A stretch of DNA of 64,000 nt. Source: Muricomes intestini. GTDB lineage: Bacteria > Bacillota > Clostridia > Lachnospirales > Lachnospiraceae. The position numbers were made by a program, and so were the translations under genes. The DNA lies in the NCBI RefSeq assembly GCF_004346165.1, contig NZ_SLZZ01000002.1:1-64000 (forward strand), read 5' to 3'. Each line of letters begins with the position of its first letter. Position 1 is the first letter of the stretch. This document shows, one piece after another, positions 50,407 through 59,280 of this stretch. The notes under the pieces are model-generated. The model ran no database searches. It was given only the letters and a program-made list of their open reading frames with translations, and was not told the origin of the DNA.

Positions 50407-51111
50407 TTAAGATTTCGCACCATTTAGTATTTGATCGATCAGCTTTGATGCCTCGCTTCTTGTAATCGTCTCGGGATTCCAGGTTATTTTAATCCCATTG
50501 TTCTGCATAAGCTTTCTTAGGAGCCCTATCTGTTTCTCTGTAGCATGCATTACCGGCTTCTGCTTATAATTAAGCGCCGCCGGTTGAAACAGCTTCGGAT
50601 CAGTCTCTTCAAAAAAATGGGCCAGTGTCTGATACAATTTTGCAGTGGCAAGGGCATCGTGATATGCCCGGTGAGCTGCATTGTTCTCAATATGATAATA
50701 CTCGCACAAGGCACCGAGACTCTTTGATTTCATGTCTTTATGTACCTTCTGTGCAATTTTCAACGTGTCAATTCCGTTCTTATCAAAAGCCATCCCTTCT
50801 GATAAGGCACTCATTTTCATAAAGCTGTAATCAAAAACAACATTATGCCCGACCAAAATATCGTCTTCACAAAAATCGAGGAACTCAGGTATAACCTCCT
50901 GTCTGCGTCTTGCCTGCTCCACCATCTGATTAGTAATCCCTGTCAGCTCCGTAATAGCAGGCTGTATGGACTCCGTGGGGCGTATAAACTCCATAAACCG
51001 CTCCTGCACTTTTCCGTCACGCACCTTCAGCGCACCTATTTCTATAATTTCATTTTGCTCCGGATTCAGACCGGTTGTCTCCACATCAAAGGCAACATAC
51101 GATTTTAGCAT
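50407..51111 (-). CDS. DnaQ-like 3'-5' exonuclease
   Basis: This 234-residue protein has the DEDDh exonuclease motifs: FDVETTGLNP (ExoI), LVGHNVVFDYSFM (ExoII) and HRAYHDALATAKL (ExoIII). It resembles the proofreading epsilon or PolC-type exonuclease. The C-terminal 50 residues (ATEKQIGLLRKLM and onwards) are an extra region also seen in Clostridial relatives. It probably trims DNA in repair or replication. It follows xpt by 37 bases. Confidence 0.9.
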   Translation of the reverse strand: MLKSYVAFDVETTGLNPEQNEIIEIGALKVRDGKVQERFMEFIRPTESIQPAITELTGITNQMVEQARRRQEVIPEFLDFCEDDILVGHNVVFDYSFMKMSALSEGMAFDKNGIDTLKIAQKVHKDMKSKSLGALCEYYHIENNAAHRAYHDALATAKLYQTLAHFFEETDPKLFQPAALNYKQKPVMHATEKQIGLLRKLMQNNGIKITWNPETITRSEASKLIDQILNGAKS

Positions 51112-51148
51112 ATCTTATCTCCTGTTACTCTCCATCTTTTGCAACACA

Positions 51149-51730
51149 CTACTGTTCACGAAATACAATTTCCCCAGTCTGGGCATTCATTTTCTCTATA
51201 ACTGCCAGCGATTCCAACTGAAATCCCAGATTCCGGATGATACGTCCGCCGGATTGAAAGCCCTTTTCAATAGCAATACCGATTCCTTCCACCGTAGCCC
51301 CCGCCGCCTGAACAATACGAATCAGTCCTTGAAGCGCGCAGCCATTTGCCAGAAAATCATCAATAATCAGAACATGATCCTCCGGTGACAAAAACTTCTG
51401 AGCTACAATCACATTGTTTTTACATTTATGAGTAAAAGATTCCACCTCAGCCACATACATCTCCCCCTCCAGATTAATACTCTGCGACTTCTTGGCAAAC
51501 ACCACCGGAACATCAAATTGCTGTGCCACAATACATGCAATGCCTATGCCGGAGGCCTCAATTGTCAAAATCTTATTAATCGGCTTATCCGCAAAACGGC
51601 TCTTAAACTCCTTTCCCATTTCACCAAATAAATGAATATCCATTTGATGATTCAGGAAACTGTCAACCTTCAGTACATTACCTTCCTTAACAATTCCATC
51701 CTTTAAGATCCGTTCTTCTAAAACATTCAT
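51149..51730 (-). CDS. xpt: Xanthine phosphoribosyltransferase
   Basis: This 193-residue enzyme joins xanthine and PRPP to make XMP in purine salvage. The family blocks are [25 protein letters not shown] and [17 protein letters not shown], the PRPP loop. Length is normal. Unlike in many Firmicutes, I find no purine riboswitch upstream; the short gap to the YesL gene holds a GGGTCTGACCC repeat. Transcription may come from the upstream gene. Confidence 0.95.
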   Translation of the reverse strand: MNVLEERILKDGIVKEGNVLKVDSFLNHQMDIHLFGEMGKEFKSRFADKPINKILTIEASGIGIACIVAQQFDVPVVFAKKSQSINLEGEMYVAEVESFTHKCKNNVIVAQKFLSPEDHVLIIDDFLANGCALQGLIRIVQAAGATVEGIGIAIEKGFQSGGRIIRNLGFQLESLAVIEKMNAQTGEIVFREQ

Positions 51731-51750
51731 CCCCAGTTCCTCCTATTTTA

Positions 51751-51775
51751 AAAAAGGGGTCTGACCCTTTTGCGT
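51751..51775. repeat. GGGTCTGACCC-type repeat
   Basis: AAAAGGGGTCTGACCCTTTTG is a palindrome in the xpt upstream gap. It lacks the flanking AACAATTCTGAAAA part seen in the longer copies. Confidence 0.65.
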
Positions 51776-51786
51776 TTCTTTTTCTC

Positions 51787-52410
51787 TTAATTCTCGTTTG
51801 TATGAAATATTCCAAAAACTTTATGCAACATAAATGAATTCACCCAGGCCACCAATGACACCCCTGCCACGAGCCACAACGTTATACCAATCAGCAGTGT
51901 CCTTGTATTCAGCAGCGTAAGTATAACCGGACCTGCAGTCACCACAACCATAAGTATCGTATAAGGCAGCTTTGCCACAGACAACAGCAGCGCATTTTTT
52001 AATGTGTTCTTAATGGTATTCTCATAGCGTGCTGTCAGCGGAAAAACATATATCACTGCGCACACCCAGATAAACCCCAATATGGTGAAAATTCCCTGAA
52101 ATACTGTGCGTATCGGAGGTTCCATACCGGAAACCAGTCGGACATCAAATCCAAGCACGATTCCTATCCCACTCATAATCAGCCATATTATAGTGCCTTT
52201 TTTAAAATTATCCTTAAATGCTCTGAAAAATCCCTTTACAATATATCCCTCTTCATTTTTTACTATCTTCAGCATCACCGTGTACAATGCAGTGGTTGAA
52301 GCCCCAATTGTAAAAAGCGGGATGGAACATATCATCCATAGAATATTCAGTAGTATAAAGTCGCAAACCCTGCTTAAGGCCCGCATTACTACGTTATCCG
52401 TCCAGTTCAT
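51787..52410 (-). CDS. YesL-family (DUF624) membrane protein
   Basis: This 207-residue protein with about five membrane helices matches the YesL/DUF624 pattern: an N-terminal VCDFILLNILWMICSIPLFTIGASTTALY and the IVKGFFRAFKDNFKKG segment. The family often accompanies carbohydrate-uptake genes, but here it lies upstream of xpt. Its molecular role is unknown. Confidence 0.87.
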   Translation of the reverse strand: MNWTDNVVMRALSRVCDFILLNILWMICSIPLFTIGASTTALYTVMLKIVKNEEGYIVKGFFRAFKDNFKKGTIIWLIMSGIGIVLGFDVRLVSGMEPPIRTVFQGIFTILGFIWVCAVIYVFPLTARYENTIKNTLKNALLLSVAKLPYTILMVVVTAGPVILTLLNTRTLLIGITLWLVAGVSLVAWVNSFMLHKVFGIFHTNEN

Positions 52411-52438
52411 AGTACTCTCTCTTTTCTTATATTATTTG

Positions 52439-52585
52439 TAACTGTTCAGAACCAGGGGAATATATTATATTTATAAATACTCCGTAAAAGCTCGCTTTCT
52501 AAAGGGGTGTTTTGAAATATATCTATTTGGCGAGAGCCAAACAGCTTAAAAACTTACAGTTTTCAAGCTTGGTTCTGAATAGTTA
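52439..52585. repeat. 147-bp repeat with TAACTATTCAGAACCA ends
   Basis: TAACTGTTCAGAACCA at the left and TGGTTCTGAATAGTTA at the right are inverted repeats that match at 15 of 16 positions. The inside is AT-rich and codes for nothing clear. Related sequences occur near 85..160 and at 55873. It looks like a non-autonomous element. Confidence 0.7.
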
Positions 52586-52638
52586 CTATTATACTTTAAA
52601 AAAGACAAGTTCTCAACACACTTTTAAAATTCAGATAA

Positions 52639-52842
52639 TGATATGATACCAGGGAACGCTTCACCAATAATCACCCTAAGTTTCCTCTGTTTATAAAGGC
52701 AGTCTCAGACAATGCTCTGGTGGAAGGTACTATTATTGAAATCAATGTCACAACCCCGGAAGGAAAATGCTACAGTTCAAATATTAAATTAAAAGAAGAC
52801 GACATTGAAATGATACAGATGCTGCAGCAGCTTGACCAGTAA
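52639..52842 (+). pseudogene. 3' remnant of an unidentified gene
   Basis: A reading frame without a start codon runs to a TAA at 52840. From HPKFPLFIKAVSDN through VEGTIIEINVTTPEGK to MIQMLQQLDQ it looks like real protein sequence by composition. Its 5' end abuts ATGATACCAGGG, the terminal sequence of the 187-bp repeat, and stop codons lie just before it. I read it as the tail of a gene cut by repeat insertion or deletion. The family is unknown. Confidence 0.6.
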
Positions 52843-52870
52843 ATAGCTGGTCCCGCCTGCAGACAGTGCA

Positions 52871-53563
52871 CTAGTCCTCCATCTTCAGATACATCCCATC
52901 TGTCTTTGCCTCTTTTAAAATGAAATGATTCTTCTTATAGCTTAAAAGTCCCTCTTTTTGCATTTTGGAAAGCTCGCTGGAAAGCGCACTTCTGTCCACA
53001 GAGAGATAATCTGCGAGCTGCTGTCGGCTGAAGGGAATATCTATATACATCTTCCCCTGCCTCACAGCTTCCCAGGACAGATAAGACAACAATCTCTCAC
53101 GAATAGTTTTTGGTGTGATATGATTTATTTTCCGTGACAGGTTCAAATTTTTTACAGACATTGTGACTAGCAGATTGCGGATAAGCCTCTCATGATGATC
53201 GCAGGAGGAGCTGCAGGTCTGTATTACTTTTCCCACATCCAGAAACACAACCCTAGATTCCAGAGTCGTCATCACATCTGCCATCATTGGTTCTTCAGGA
53301 TTACAGGCATATGTTTCTGCAAAAACATCTCCGGGCAGAACATGTCCGATAATGTTCTCATTTCCCCACACATCCGTCCTGACAATGTTGACTCCCCCCT
53401 CCAGCAGGAGTCCCAGTCTGTGCACCGTTTGTCCCATATGATATATTGTATGGTCTTTGGGGTATCTTCTTTCCTCCGCACCAAGACATTTCAGCATGAT
53501 TTTAGTTTCTTCCTGTGTAGTGCCTGCAAATAATTCAGTTTCTGAAATAAATTTATAATCCAT
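52871..53563 (-). CDS. Crp/Fnr-family regulator
   Basis: This protein of about 230 residues has an N-terminal cyclic-nucleotide-type sensor domain (residues 20-130, including LPGDVFAETYAC) and a C-terminal Crp HTH with SRQQLADYLSVDRSALSSELSKM. The start MDYKFIS follows a GGAG site. It has several cysteines (for example TCSSSCDHH) but not the N-terminal Fnr cluster. It is divergent from a ferredoxin-like gene, a pairing seen with nitrosative-stress genes in Clostridia. The signal is unknown. Confidence 0.9.
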   Translation of the reverse strand: MDYKFISETELFAGTTQEETKIMLKCLGAEERRYPKDHTIYHMGQTVHRLGLLLEGGVNIVRTDVWGNENIIGHVLPGDVFAETYACNPEEPMMADVMTTLESRVVFLDVGKVIQTCSSSCDHHERLIRNLLVTMSVKNLNLSRKINHITPKTIRERLLSYLSWEAVRQGKMYIDIPFSRQQLADYLSVDRSALSSELSKMQKEGLLSYKKNHFILKEAKTDGMYLKMED

Positions 53564-53653
53564 ATTTTTTCTCCGTTTTGTTGTAATAACAACATTCTCT
53601 TTCTTTTGAGTATAGTACAATGCCTATATAAAATCAATCAGGAGGTATTTATT

Positions 53654-54355
53654 TTGATAAGAAAAATTATAGAAATAGATGAAGAAAAATGCAACGGCTG
53701 CGGACTGTGTGCACAGGCATGCCATGAAGGGGCTATTGGAATGGTAAACGGAAAAGCAAGGCTTCTAAGAGATGATTACTGTGACGGATTGGGCGATTGT
53801 CTCCCAAACTGTCCGACAGGGGCTATTACTTTTGTTGAGAGAGAAGCTGCCGAATATGACGCAGAAGCTGTTCTGCAGCATCAAAAAGCCAAGAATGAAC
53901 AGTCACAGCCCTTTGTCTGCCCCGGATCACGTGCAAAGGCAATAGACCGCACCCCGCTCCAAAAAAATGTTCCAACCACGCCTGAAGCGGCCAAATCCCG
54001 GCTTCGCCAGTGGCCGGTACAGATAAAGCTTGTCCCTGTTAACGCACCCTATTTCGAGGATGCACAGCTCCTTGTCGCCGCAGACTGCACGGCCTATGCC
54101 TATGCCAATTTTCATCAGGATTTTATGCAGGGAAAAATTACACTGATAGGATGCCCAAAACTGGATGACGTTGACTATTCTGAGAAGCTGACCGAGATTA
54201 TCAGACAGAATTCTATTAAAAATGTCACCATAATACGAATGGAAGTTCCTTGCTGCGGCGGACTGGAGCAAGCCGTCAAGACTGCCCTCATGAACAGTGG
54301 GAAAATGATTCCGTGGCAGGTTGTAACCATATCCACAGAAGGAGAGATTCTATAA
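53654..54355 (+). CDS. 4Fe-4S ferredoxin-domain protein
   Basis: This protein of about 233 residues has two N-terminal cluster motifs, CNGCGLCAQACHEGAI and CDGLGDCLPNCPTGAI, and a larger C-terminal part of unknown fold (VPVNAPYFEDAQLLVAADC, VEVPCCGG-like end MEVPCCGGLEQA). The TTG start is chosen because AGGAGG lies eight bases upstream. It is divergent from a Crp/Fnr regulator and is commonly found with hybrid-cluster-protein genes, which are absent here. It likely passes electrons in a redox or nitrosative stress response; this is inference. Confidence 0.87.
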   Translation: MIRKIIEIDEEKCNGCGLCAQACHEGAIGMVNGKARLLRDDYCDGLGDCLPNCPTGAITFVEREAAEYDAEAVLQHQKAKNEQSQPFVCPGSRAKAIDRTPLQKNVPTTPEAAKSRLRQWPVQIKLVPVNAPYFEDAQLLVAADCTAYAYANFHQDFMQGKITLIGCPKLDDVDYSEKLTEIIRQNSIKNVTIIRMEVPCCGGLEQAVKTALMNSGKMIPWQVVTISTEGEIL

Positions 54356-54386
54356 AAGAAAGATCTCGGCCTTAACAGATATTCAT

Positions 54387-54411
54387 CAAGGGCAGTGCTT
54401 CACTGCCCTTG
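54387..54411 (+). terminator. Terminator after the ferredoxin-domain gene
   Basis: CAAGGGCAGTG and CACTGCCCTTG form a perfect 11-base stem with loop CTT, followed by TTCTGTCTC. It overlaps the 3' end of the convergent PsiE-like gene. Confidence 0.8.
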
Positions 54412-54858
54412 TTCTGTCTCATTCCCGGCCGGCACTGCTTTGTCACCTGCCTCACCACCAGTGTCTTCTGAATGTTCTTCATCGTTTTTCACTAAGAACT
54501 TCAATGTGACAAATACAATTGCTATTGCCACTGCCCCAAACACCAGATCTGTCATAGAAGTGGCATATATCAGCATTTTCCTGGCTATTACAAAAAGTAT
54601 TAATTCCAAAAGTGCCTTATTAGAATGGTATAATATCATTGATATGAGCTCTGCCCCTACAATCAGCAGCAGTACATGTCCGAGAAAAGCCTGGAAAAGA
54701 TCATATGACTTGTCCGGAGGGGCCTGTAGAATTTCAAAAAAATATTTAACCAGATCTATCAGTCCGATAACAATTCCAATCATCAATATAACAGCAATAA
54801 TAATTTCAATTGCATGAATGGCCCTTTTAAACTTCTCTTCAATAAAAAATTTCTTCAC
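54400..54858 (-). CDS. PsiE-like membrane protein
   Basis: This protein of about 152 residues has four membrane helices and the PsiE family pattern, notably ELISMILYHSNKALLELILFVIARKMLIY. The C-terminus is a short acidic tail. A GTG start at 54858 is preferred because AGGAG lies eight bases upstream; an earlier ATG would overlap the aldo/keto reductase. In E. coli psiE responds to phosphate starvation, but the function is unknown and nothing else here points to phosphate. Confidence 0.8.
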   Translation of the reverse strand: MKKFFIEEKFKRAIHAIEIIIAVILMIGIVIGLIDLVKYFFEILQAPPDKSYDLFQAFLGHVLLLIVGAELISMILYHSNKALLELILFVIARKMLIYATSMTDLVFGAVAIAIVFVTLKFLVKNDEEHSEDTGGEAGDKAVPAGNETEQGQ

Positions 54859-54922
54859 TTTAATGTCTCCTAAGCAGTTGCCTTCAACACAGCTGTTCAC
54901 GAGTTTCCGGTGTGTTAGCGGA

Positions 54923-55843
54923 TTAAGGCAATATGTGCCCTGCACTTAAATAAACCTGATACCACTCTTCTCTGCTCAGGTTGATGCTGCACCCCTTTGC
55001 TATTTCTTCCAGACGATTCAAGTTTGTTGTTCCGGCTATCATCTGTACATGTGCAGGATGTCTCAGCATCCAGGCAGTAACAATTGTAACAGGTGTTGCA
55101 TTATATCGTTTTGCCAGTTCTTCCAGCTGCTGATTTAATTCCGGATACTTATCACTTCCAATAAACACCCCTTCAAAAAAACCGTACTGGAAAGGTGACC
55201 ATGCCTGAATTGTCATATCCTTCAGACGGCAGTAATCCAGAATACTCCCATCATGATCCACAGAACCATCCGTCAGCATGTTGACCTCCATACCGTTTGC
55301 TATCATATTAGAAAATGGTATACTAAGCTGCAGCTGGTCGGTTACAAAGTCCTGTTTCACATATTTCTTCAGCAGTTCTATCTGCATTGGCTTGTGATTA
55401 GATACACCGAAATTTCTCACCTTGCCCGATGCATTCAGCAGGTCAAAAGCTTCCGCCACTTCCTCCGGCTCCATGAGAGCATCCGGGCGGTGAAGAACCA
55501 GAACATCCAGATAATCGGTATTCAGCCTTTTCAAGCTGTCTTCTACGGACTTTATGATATGCTCCTTAGAAAAATCATACATCACTCCCGGAACAATTCC
55601 ACATTTAGACTGCAAAATAACATCTTCGCGCCTGAACTCTGTCTTTGCAAATGCCTCGGCAAAAAGAGATTCACATTTACCGTCTCCATATATGTTAGCA
55701 TGTTCAAAAAAGTTTATTCCCAGCTCCATGCATTTATTAATGTAACCCTCCAGGCTTTCCTCATCCAGGGCATTTATCCTCATACACCCTGCTGCAATTA
55801 CCGGAACTTCAAGGCCACTTGTTCCCAATGACATTCTCTTCAT
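54923..55843 (-). CDS. Aldo/keto reductase
   Basis: This 306-residue oxidoreductase uses NAD(P)H to reduce aldehydes or ketones. The TIM-barrel family motifs are INFFEHANIYGDGKCE, with the position of the catalytic Asp taken by H/A/N residues and Tyr in NIYG, YLDVLVLHRPD, and FGVSNHKPMQIELL. It is close to YdhF-type enzymes. It is a single gene upstream of the PsiE-like gene in the same direction. The substrate is unknown. Confidence 0.9.
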   Translation of the reverse strand: MKRMSLGTSGLEVPVIAAGCMRINALDEESLEGYINKCMELGINFFEHANIYGDGKCESLFAEAFAKTEFRREDVILQSKCGIVPGVMYDFSKEHIIKSVEDSLKRLNTDYLDVLVLHRPDALMEPEEVAEAFDLLNASGKVRNFGVSNHKPMQIELLKKYVKQDFVTDQLQLSIPFSNMIANGMEVNMLTDGSVDHDGSILDYCRLKDMTIQAWSPFQYGFFEGVFIGSDKYPELNQQLEELAKRYNATPVTIVTAWMLRHPAHVQMIAGTTNLNRLEEIAKGCSINLSREEWYQVYLSAGHILP

Positions 55844-55872
55844 CTCTTGTATCCTCCCGCATGATTAATTTG

Positions 55873-55940
55873 TAACTGTTCAGAACCAAGTAAATATATT
55901 TAAAAGCCCCAACGAAGTCCGCTTGAATATGCAGTGAGTT
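55873..55940. repeat. Truncated TAACTATTCAG-type repeat
   Basis: TAACTGTTCAGAACCA matches the left end of the repeat at 52439..52585, and the following ATATATTTAAA matches part of its interior. The right end is missing. The rest of the gap between the aldo/keto reductase and VOC genes contains no clear gene. Confidence 0.6.
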
Positions 55941-56061
55941 GGGTTTTGTTTCCATTATTATATGCTTATGAAAAGACCTTCGTCAAGTGCTTTGCTATAA
56001 ATATTGTTACCGTAAAGGCTCACCAACATTCTATTGGACACCTGCAGCTGGATTCTAAAAC

Positions 56062-56535
56062 TCAACAAGCATTTACGCCGGCTATTACCTTCACCTGGGA
56101 GAGCGGCAGCTGGGTTCTTTGTGCGGTCTGTTCCACCGTCATTCCACGCTCCAGAAATCTCCGTGCAACATATTCCATAGACTCTCCGATTTCAATTACA
56201 TGTTTGTCCGGGTCATAAATACGGATCACACGCTGTCCCCAATCGTGCTCCTTGCACTTGTTCAAATATTTAATTGAAAAACTGCTTTCCTCCAGCTTTT
56301 GAAGGAATTTGTCAATATTATTTTCTTCAAAATACAGTTCCGCATCGTTTCCGCCAAATGTAGTTTTCTTTGCTATAAAGGTGTCCCACAGCTTTCTTTC
56401 CTGCAGTGCCAATCCCTCTGTAAGTACCACGTTTTCACCAAAATCTGCAATCATCTCTAGGTCAAACAGTTCCTTGTAAAAGGCTTTTGATTTCTCTATG
56501 TCATCTACAACAAATAAAATATTTTTAAGTTTCAT
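56062..56535 (-). CDS. VOC-superfamily (glyoxalase-like) protein
   Basis: This 157-residue protein has two beta-alpha-beta-beta-beta units of the VOC fold (LKNILFVVDDIEKSKAFYKELF and VIRIYDPDKHVIEIGES). The metal ligands would be His/Glu in these strands, with VIEIGE the usual Glu. After residue 120 comes an unusual tail, RRFLERGMTVEQTAQRTQLP, that resembles a helix-turn-helix start. Likely roles are glyoxalase, dioxygenase or resistance; the substrate is unknown. GGAGG lies upstream of the start. Confidence 0.83.
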   Translation of the reverse strand: MKLKNILFVVDDIEKSKAFYKELFDLEMIADFGENVVLTEGLALQERKLWDTFIAKKTTFGGNDAELYFEENNIDKFLQKLEESSFSIKYLNKCKEHDWGQRVIRIYDPDKHVIEIGESMEYVARRFLERGMTVEQTAQRTQLPLSQVKVIAGVNAC

Positions 56536-56649
56536 TACTTCCCTCCTTTAGCAGTTTTGATTTGAATCTACCAGGCGCTAATCCGCTTCTATTAATATAA
56601 ATGTAACGTAATTATTATTACAATGCAACAGGGAAACTTAAAAGCTAAA

Positions 56650-56706
56650 AAAGGAGCCGGGAAACCCAGCACCTATTTACGATGTGGATTTCCGGCTTCT
56701 CCTTTA
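56650..56706 (-). terminator. Terminator after the hemerythrin gene
   Basis: AAAGGAGCCGGGAAA pairs imperfectly with TTTCCGGCTTCTCCTTT. On the minus strand the stem is followed by a T-run (TTTTTTAGCTTTT). The other strand also has TTTATTTT, so it may work both ways. Confidence 0.8.
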
Positions 56707-56773
56707 TTTTCCGATATTGTACGTGTTACACTTATGTTGCAGTTCTTTCATCACTCTGTTGGTACACCCCTAC

Positions 56774-57331
56774 CTATAAATACTTTTCTTCTAGCTCTTT
56801 AAGCACCTGCAGCTGATATTCCCTTTCAGCAGCGTTTTCCACATCTGCCTCAAATGCCTGGCTTTGCTCTTCAATCCGCTCCATTGATTTTTCTGGTAAG
56901 TGCTTTTCACCAAATGTAAATACTGTTTCATTTTCTTTTTGAATATGTCTGCGCAGGAGATGCTCATAACTGCCCGCTGCCACTAAGATGGCTAATTTAT
57001 TTTCAACAGAAGGGTCTTCTTTGAAAGAGTCAAGTGCCTCATCCAAATCGGAAACATACAGGCGTCCGAGGTCATGCTCTATCAGCATCCCTCCCTGTAT
57101 TACCTTTTCTGCCGGACCGCCCAGATCTTTTACCATAGCTTTGAACAGGTATTTTTCTTCTTTTCCGTGATGGGTTTTATCGGCATATCTCCGGATAAAT
57201 GCTACCATCTTTTTTAAATCATCCACATCTATTTTGTCATTCTGTAATACATCTAATGATGCTTTATGAACTACATCCAACATCCTCTGAATGTTCTCAT
57301 GCTCTTTCTTAAGCAGTTCTATATTATTCAT
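56774..57331 (-). CDS. Hemerythrin-domain protein
   Basis: This protein of about 185 residues has a four-helix hemerythrin domain with the iron-binding histidines and acids in KEHENIQRML, HHGKEEKYLF, LIEHDLGRLY and HLLRRHIQKENE. It would bind a diiron-oxo centre and may sense or scavenge oxygen or nitric oxide. The start MNNIELLK is chosen for the AGGAAAG site just upstream. The next gene fragment on the same strand ends at its start codon. Confidence 0.9.
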   Translation of the reverse strand: MNNIELLKKEHENIQRMLDVVHKASLDVLQNDKIDVDDLKKMVAFIRRYADKTHHGKEEKYLFKAMVKDLGGPAEKVIQGGMLIEHDLGRLYVSDLDEALDSFKEDPSVENKLAILVAAGSYEHLLRRHIQKENETVFTFGEKHLPEKSMERIEEQSQAFEADVENAAEREYQLQVLKELEEKYL

Positions 57332-57627
57332 TTTCTTTCCTTTCTCAGGCAGTACTCTGAGGTTGCAGTATGGCTGTATAGAATACCATAGTTTTCGAGT
57401 ACTCCTTCTATCCATGAATCTCTCAAACTATAATAAACATCTGCTCCCAAATCCGGGTCTGTCCAGTACTTTTCATGAGGGCAGTTTCTTACTCTCCATT
57501 TTATAACGTCTGCACTTTGCTCTGTAACATCAAATGGAAAATCACAAGGCATTCCATCCAGAAGTATATCATATATGGCCCGGTAGGTCTCCTCTGCATT
57601 CAGTCCTGCAGGCAGAACGTATTCCCG
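57328..57627 (-). pseudogene. Probable 5'-truncated gene fragment
   Basis: An open frame of about 100 codons encodes EYVLPAGLNAEETYRAIYDI and then DFPFDVTEQSADVIKWRVRN and WIEGVLENYGILYSH. It has protein-like composition but no clear start, and a stop codon lies just upstream. Its 5' end meets the truncated 5' end of a Crp/Fnr gene on the other strand. I could not assign a family. An intact small gene with an unusual start cannot be excluded. Its stop overlaps the hemerythrin start. Confidence 0.55.
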
Positions 57628-57634
57628 TCACAAA

Positions 57635-58174
57635 GGATTCCAGAATATCAGCCAGTCTGAAAATTTAAGCGGCCGGGTTCAGATTATGAAAGAAGATGTC
57701 CTGGGCAACCGTGTGATTTTAAATGACCTTGGCCCAGGAGATGTTTTTGGTGAATCCTTTGTATGCGGCGGAAATTTTTCACTTACAGTGTCTGTGCAAG
57801 CGGTAGAGAACAGTTCAATTCTTTTATGCCCTTTAGAACATATCATGCACATCTGCCCAAGTGCATGTGAATTTCACAATACTCTTGTCCGAAATATGGT
57901 GGTAATGGTCTCCCAGCACAATATTAAGCTCCTGGAGCAACTGGAAATCACAACAAAGCATTCCCTGCGTGAAAAAATCTTAGCTTACCTGGCTCAGCTG
58001 GCACAGGAGCAGAACTCTGCCATTGTCACCTCTCCCTTAGGGCGGGTGGATCTTGCAGATTTTCTAGGTGCAGACCGCAGCTCACTGACACGTGAACTAA
58101 AGCGAATGCAGGAGGGAAATTTGATTCAATTCAATAAAAATACATATACCCTAGAAAATGCCAACATCATGTAA
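57635..58174 (+). pseudogene. N-terminally truncated Crp/Fnr-family regulator
   Basis: From LSGRVQIMKEDVLGNRVILN through LGPGDVFGESF to the HTH GRVDLADFLGADRSSLTREL, this is a Crp/Fnr regulator. The first 50 or so residues of the sensor domain are missing. The first in-frame ATG (57686) would begin inside the beta-barrel and lack a good ribosome site. It is a paralogue of the intact regulator at 52871..53563. It probably does not make a working sensor, but the HTH part is intact. Confidence 0.75.
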
Positions 58175-58176
58175 TA

Positions 58177-58228
58177 AAACGAGGCTGGGCACTAGTTTCA
58201 TTAAAATCAACTGTGCCCAGCCCCGTTT
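58177..58228. terminator. Bidirectional terminator hairpin
   Basis: AAACGAGGCTGGGCAC and GTGCCCAGCCCCGTTT form a 16-base stem with one mismatch and a 20-base loop, with A-rich and T-rich flanks on either side. It separates the convergent Crp/Fnr remnant and the kinase gene. Confidence 0.8.
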
Positions 58229-58257
58229 CAGCTTTCTATGTACCCTCAAAAATTTAC

Positions 58258-59280
58258 TTATCTTTCCATCTCCGGCCTTCTTCCTGTCGTCTGATGGTCT
58301 TTTATAATTTTATTCACTTCTTCCAAATCGGATACAGCCATATCTCCTGGGATGGAATGTTTAACTGCTGCAGCCGCATTACCGTATTCTACTGCTTTCT
58401 GACAATCCCCGGCACATGTAAGATATCCATATAAAAAGCCCGCAATATAAGCATCCCCGCTTCCCACACGATCAATAACATCAATGTTTTCATAGGGTAG
58501 TTCTGTATAGAATTGATCTTCCTTTTTGTTGTAGGTGCATGATCCGAAGGAATGGACTTTGGGGCTGTGGACAATACGCTGCGTAGTCGAGACTACAGAA
58601 ATCGGGTACTCCTCTGTAAAACTTTTCATGATGTTCTCCACAGTGCCCTCTTTCAAAAATGTAAGTCGTGCCGTATCCTCCGAGCAAAAGAAAATATCCA
58701 CCATGGGAAGAATGCTCTCAATACACTCTTTTGCCTGGAATCCTGTCCAGAGATTACCCCTGAAATTTACGTCAAATGCAACTAGTACCCCCTGTTCTTT
58801 GAAGCGTTTCATCATTTCTATCGTCGTTTCACGTACCCGGCCTCCCAGAGCAAGCGTAATACCTGTTGTTAAAAAGCACCGAGTCGACGAGAACATCTCA
58901 TTTGGAAAATCATCTATGTCAATCCGATTCACAGAAGAGTATTTTCTGTCATAAACAACACCCGGTTTCCTTGGATGCGCACCATATTCAAAATAATAGA
59001 TTCCGATACGTGCCTCCGGTGAGTTATCATAGACAAGGTAACGGTCACTGACCCTGGAAAACCGTATTGTATTACGGGCATATTTGCCTAAATCATTTTC
59101 CGGCAGTTTTGTAATTATGCCCGTTTTCAGGCCGAGAAGCGAAGCACCGCCCGCCACATTCAATTCAGCACCTCCCACTCTGTTTTCGAGTATTTGAGAC
59201 CGGACAAGTCTCTCATTTCCAGGAGGTGACAAGCGGAGCATTACTTCTCCCAATGTGAGTAAATCATATTCCTTCGTCAT
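58258..59280 (-). CDS. kdgK: PfkB-family sugar kinase, probably 2-keto-3-deoxygluconate kinase
   Basis: This 340-residue kinase has the PfkB signatures: GGAELNVAGGASLLGL near the N-terminus and DRVGSGDAYIAGFLYG with the catalytic Asp near the C-terminus. The overall pattern (LTLGEVMLRLSPPGNERL) is close to KdgK. The start at 59280 follows AAAGGAG. In the neighbourhood of an IolN-like hydrolase and a zinc dehydrogenase it fits a Thermotoga-type route in which inositol is converted to 2-keto-3-deoxygluconate and phosphorylated. The substrate is inferred; 5-keto-gluconate or another sugar acid is possible. Confidence 0.85.
   Translation of the reverse strand: MTKEYDLLTLGEVMLRLSPPGNERLVRSQILENRVGGAELNVAGGASLLGLKTGIITKLPENDLGKYARNTIRFSRVSDRYLVYDNSPEARIGIYYFEYGAHPRKPGVVYDRKYSSVNRIDIDDFPNEMFSSTRCFLTTGITLALGGRVRETTIEMMKRFKEQGVLVAFDVNFRGNLWTGFQAKECIESILPMVDIFFCSEDTARLTFLKEGTVENIMKSFTEEYPISVVSTTQRIVHSPKVHSFGSCTYNKKEDQFYTELPYENIDVIDRVGSGDAYIAGFLYGYLTCAGDCQKAVEYGNAAAAVKHSIPGDMAVSDLEEVNKIIKDHQTTGRRPEMER

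Noticed and set aside
51731-51786. Purine riboswitch upstream of xpt
   Set aside because: The gap is only 56 bases and contains a palindromic repeat; there is no purine aptamer core.
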